From assembly GCA_007129055.1 (NCBI GenBank), contig SKWE01000140.1:1-5927 (forward strand): a stretch of 5,927 bases of DNA, read 5' to 3'. Within the stretch, counting starts at the first letter, position 1. Each line of letters starts with the position of its first letter. The DNA is from Syntrophomonadaceae bacterium (GTDB lineage: Bacteria; Bacillota; Dethiobacteria; DTU022). A program made the translations under genes and the position numbers. The notes beneath the pieces are model-generated. The model saw nothing but the letters and a program-made list of their open reading frames with translations, did not search any database and was not told where the DNA came from. Positions 5,656 to 5,927 of this stretch are shown in pieces.

Positions 5656-5927
5656 ATGGAGCAGATAATTAAAGGAAATATTAAAGCAAAAACTGCATAC
5701 AGCCCTTACGGCATGGTTTCAACAGCTTCCAGAATTGCCACTGCTGCCGGGGTCCAAATGTTGTCCAGGGGCGGAAACGCAATTGATGCAGCCGTGGCGG
5801 CAGCCTTTTGCCTGGGAGTTACTGAACCGCAGGCCTCAGGGCTCGGAGGCCAAAGTATGGTGCTGCTTCATCATCACCCGAACGGGGAAGCATCTACTAT
5901 TGCCCTCGATGGCTCTTCTCGGGCGCC
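5656..5927 (+). CDS. ggt: Gamma-glutamyltransferase family protein, N-terminal part (cut by window end)
   Basis: Ninety codons plus two bases are visible. GMVSTASRIATAAGVQML, SRGGNAIDAAVAAAF and LGVTEPQASGLGGQSMVLL (about residues 19-71) form the conserved N-terminal signature of the gamma-glutamyltransferase/Ntn-hydrolase family. SSRAP near the cut end matches the region with the substrate-binding arginine. Full-length members are proenzymes of about 530-580 residues that self-cleave at a downstream Thr outside this window, so activity cannot be judged. AAGGAAG lies just upstream of the ATG; an in-frame GTG at 5617 lacks such a site. There is no N-terminal signal peptide, which suggests a cytoplasmic form. 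Such enzymes act on glutathione and other gamma-glutamyl compounds, or on related amides. It appears unrelated to the TIR/HD-RyR cassette and may mark its right border. Confidence 0.88.
   Translation, partial: MEQIIKGNIKAKTAYSPYGMVSTASRIATAAGVQMLSRGGNAIDAAVAAAFCLGVTEPQASGLGGQSMVLLHHHPNGEASTIALDGSSRA

Overview
The window looks like a piece of a low-to-mid G+C Gram-positive (Bacillota/Clostridia-type) chromosome. This is inferred from strong AGGAGG-type ribosome binding sites, sigma-A-like promoters and the gene mix; I cannot name a genus from the sequence. It has three parts: a metal/arsenic-redox block (1-1663), a two-gene TIR plus HD-RyR cassette (about 1812-5531), and the start of a gamma-glutamyltransferase gene (5656 to the window edge).

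Left block. The 3' end of a YraQ/UPF0718-family permease runs rightward to 480. Converging on it from the right is a leftward three-gene operon: an ArsR-family repressor with the CVC metalloid-binding motif (1565-1242), a 78-residue thioredoxin-fold protein with a CPKC active site (1211-975), and a small AhpD/carboxymuconolactone-decarboxylase-like protein (933-610). The two transcription units meet at a hairpin (548-590) that can serve as a terminator in both directions. The operon has a recognisable promoter and a 15-bp perfect palindrome just downstream of its -10 box, a probable ArsR operator. The likely theme is metalloid or thiol-redox stress.

Middle block. A divergent 405-bp intergenic region carries a full-consensus promoter (TTGACA-18-TATAAT) pointing right, then a leader of about 120 nt ending in a hairpin that touches the ribosome binding site. 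The first gene encodes an unusual 552-residue protein: an N-terminal cytoplasmic TIR domain, one membrane span, an acidic linker, a predicted extracellular parallel beta-helix and a C-terminal Ig-like domain. The second gene, on the same strand, encodes an HD phosphohydrolase-type domain followed by a C-terminal RyR (ryanodine receptor repeat) domain. TIR domains make or signal through NAD-derived nucleotides, HD domains hydrolyse phosphoesters, and bacterial RyR domains are thought to be ligand-binding modules. Together they suggest a membrane-receptor-triggered nucleotide signalling or immunity cassette. The domain calls are fairly strong; the system-level function is inference. This is the part of the window most likely to be undescribed.

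Right edge. A candidate promoter precedes the N-terminal 90 codons of a gamma-glutamyltransferase-family gene cut by the window end. I saw no tRNA, rRNA, CRISPR array, insertion sequence or attachment site.
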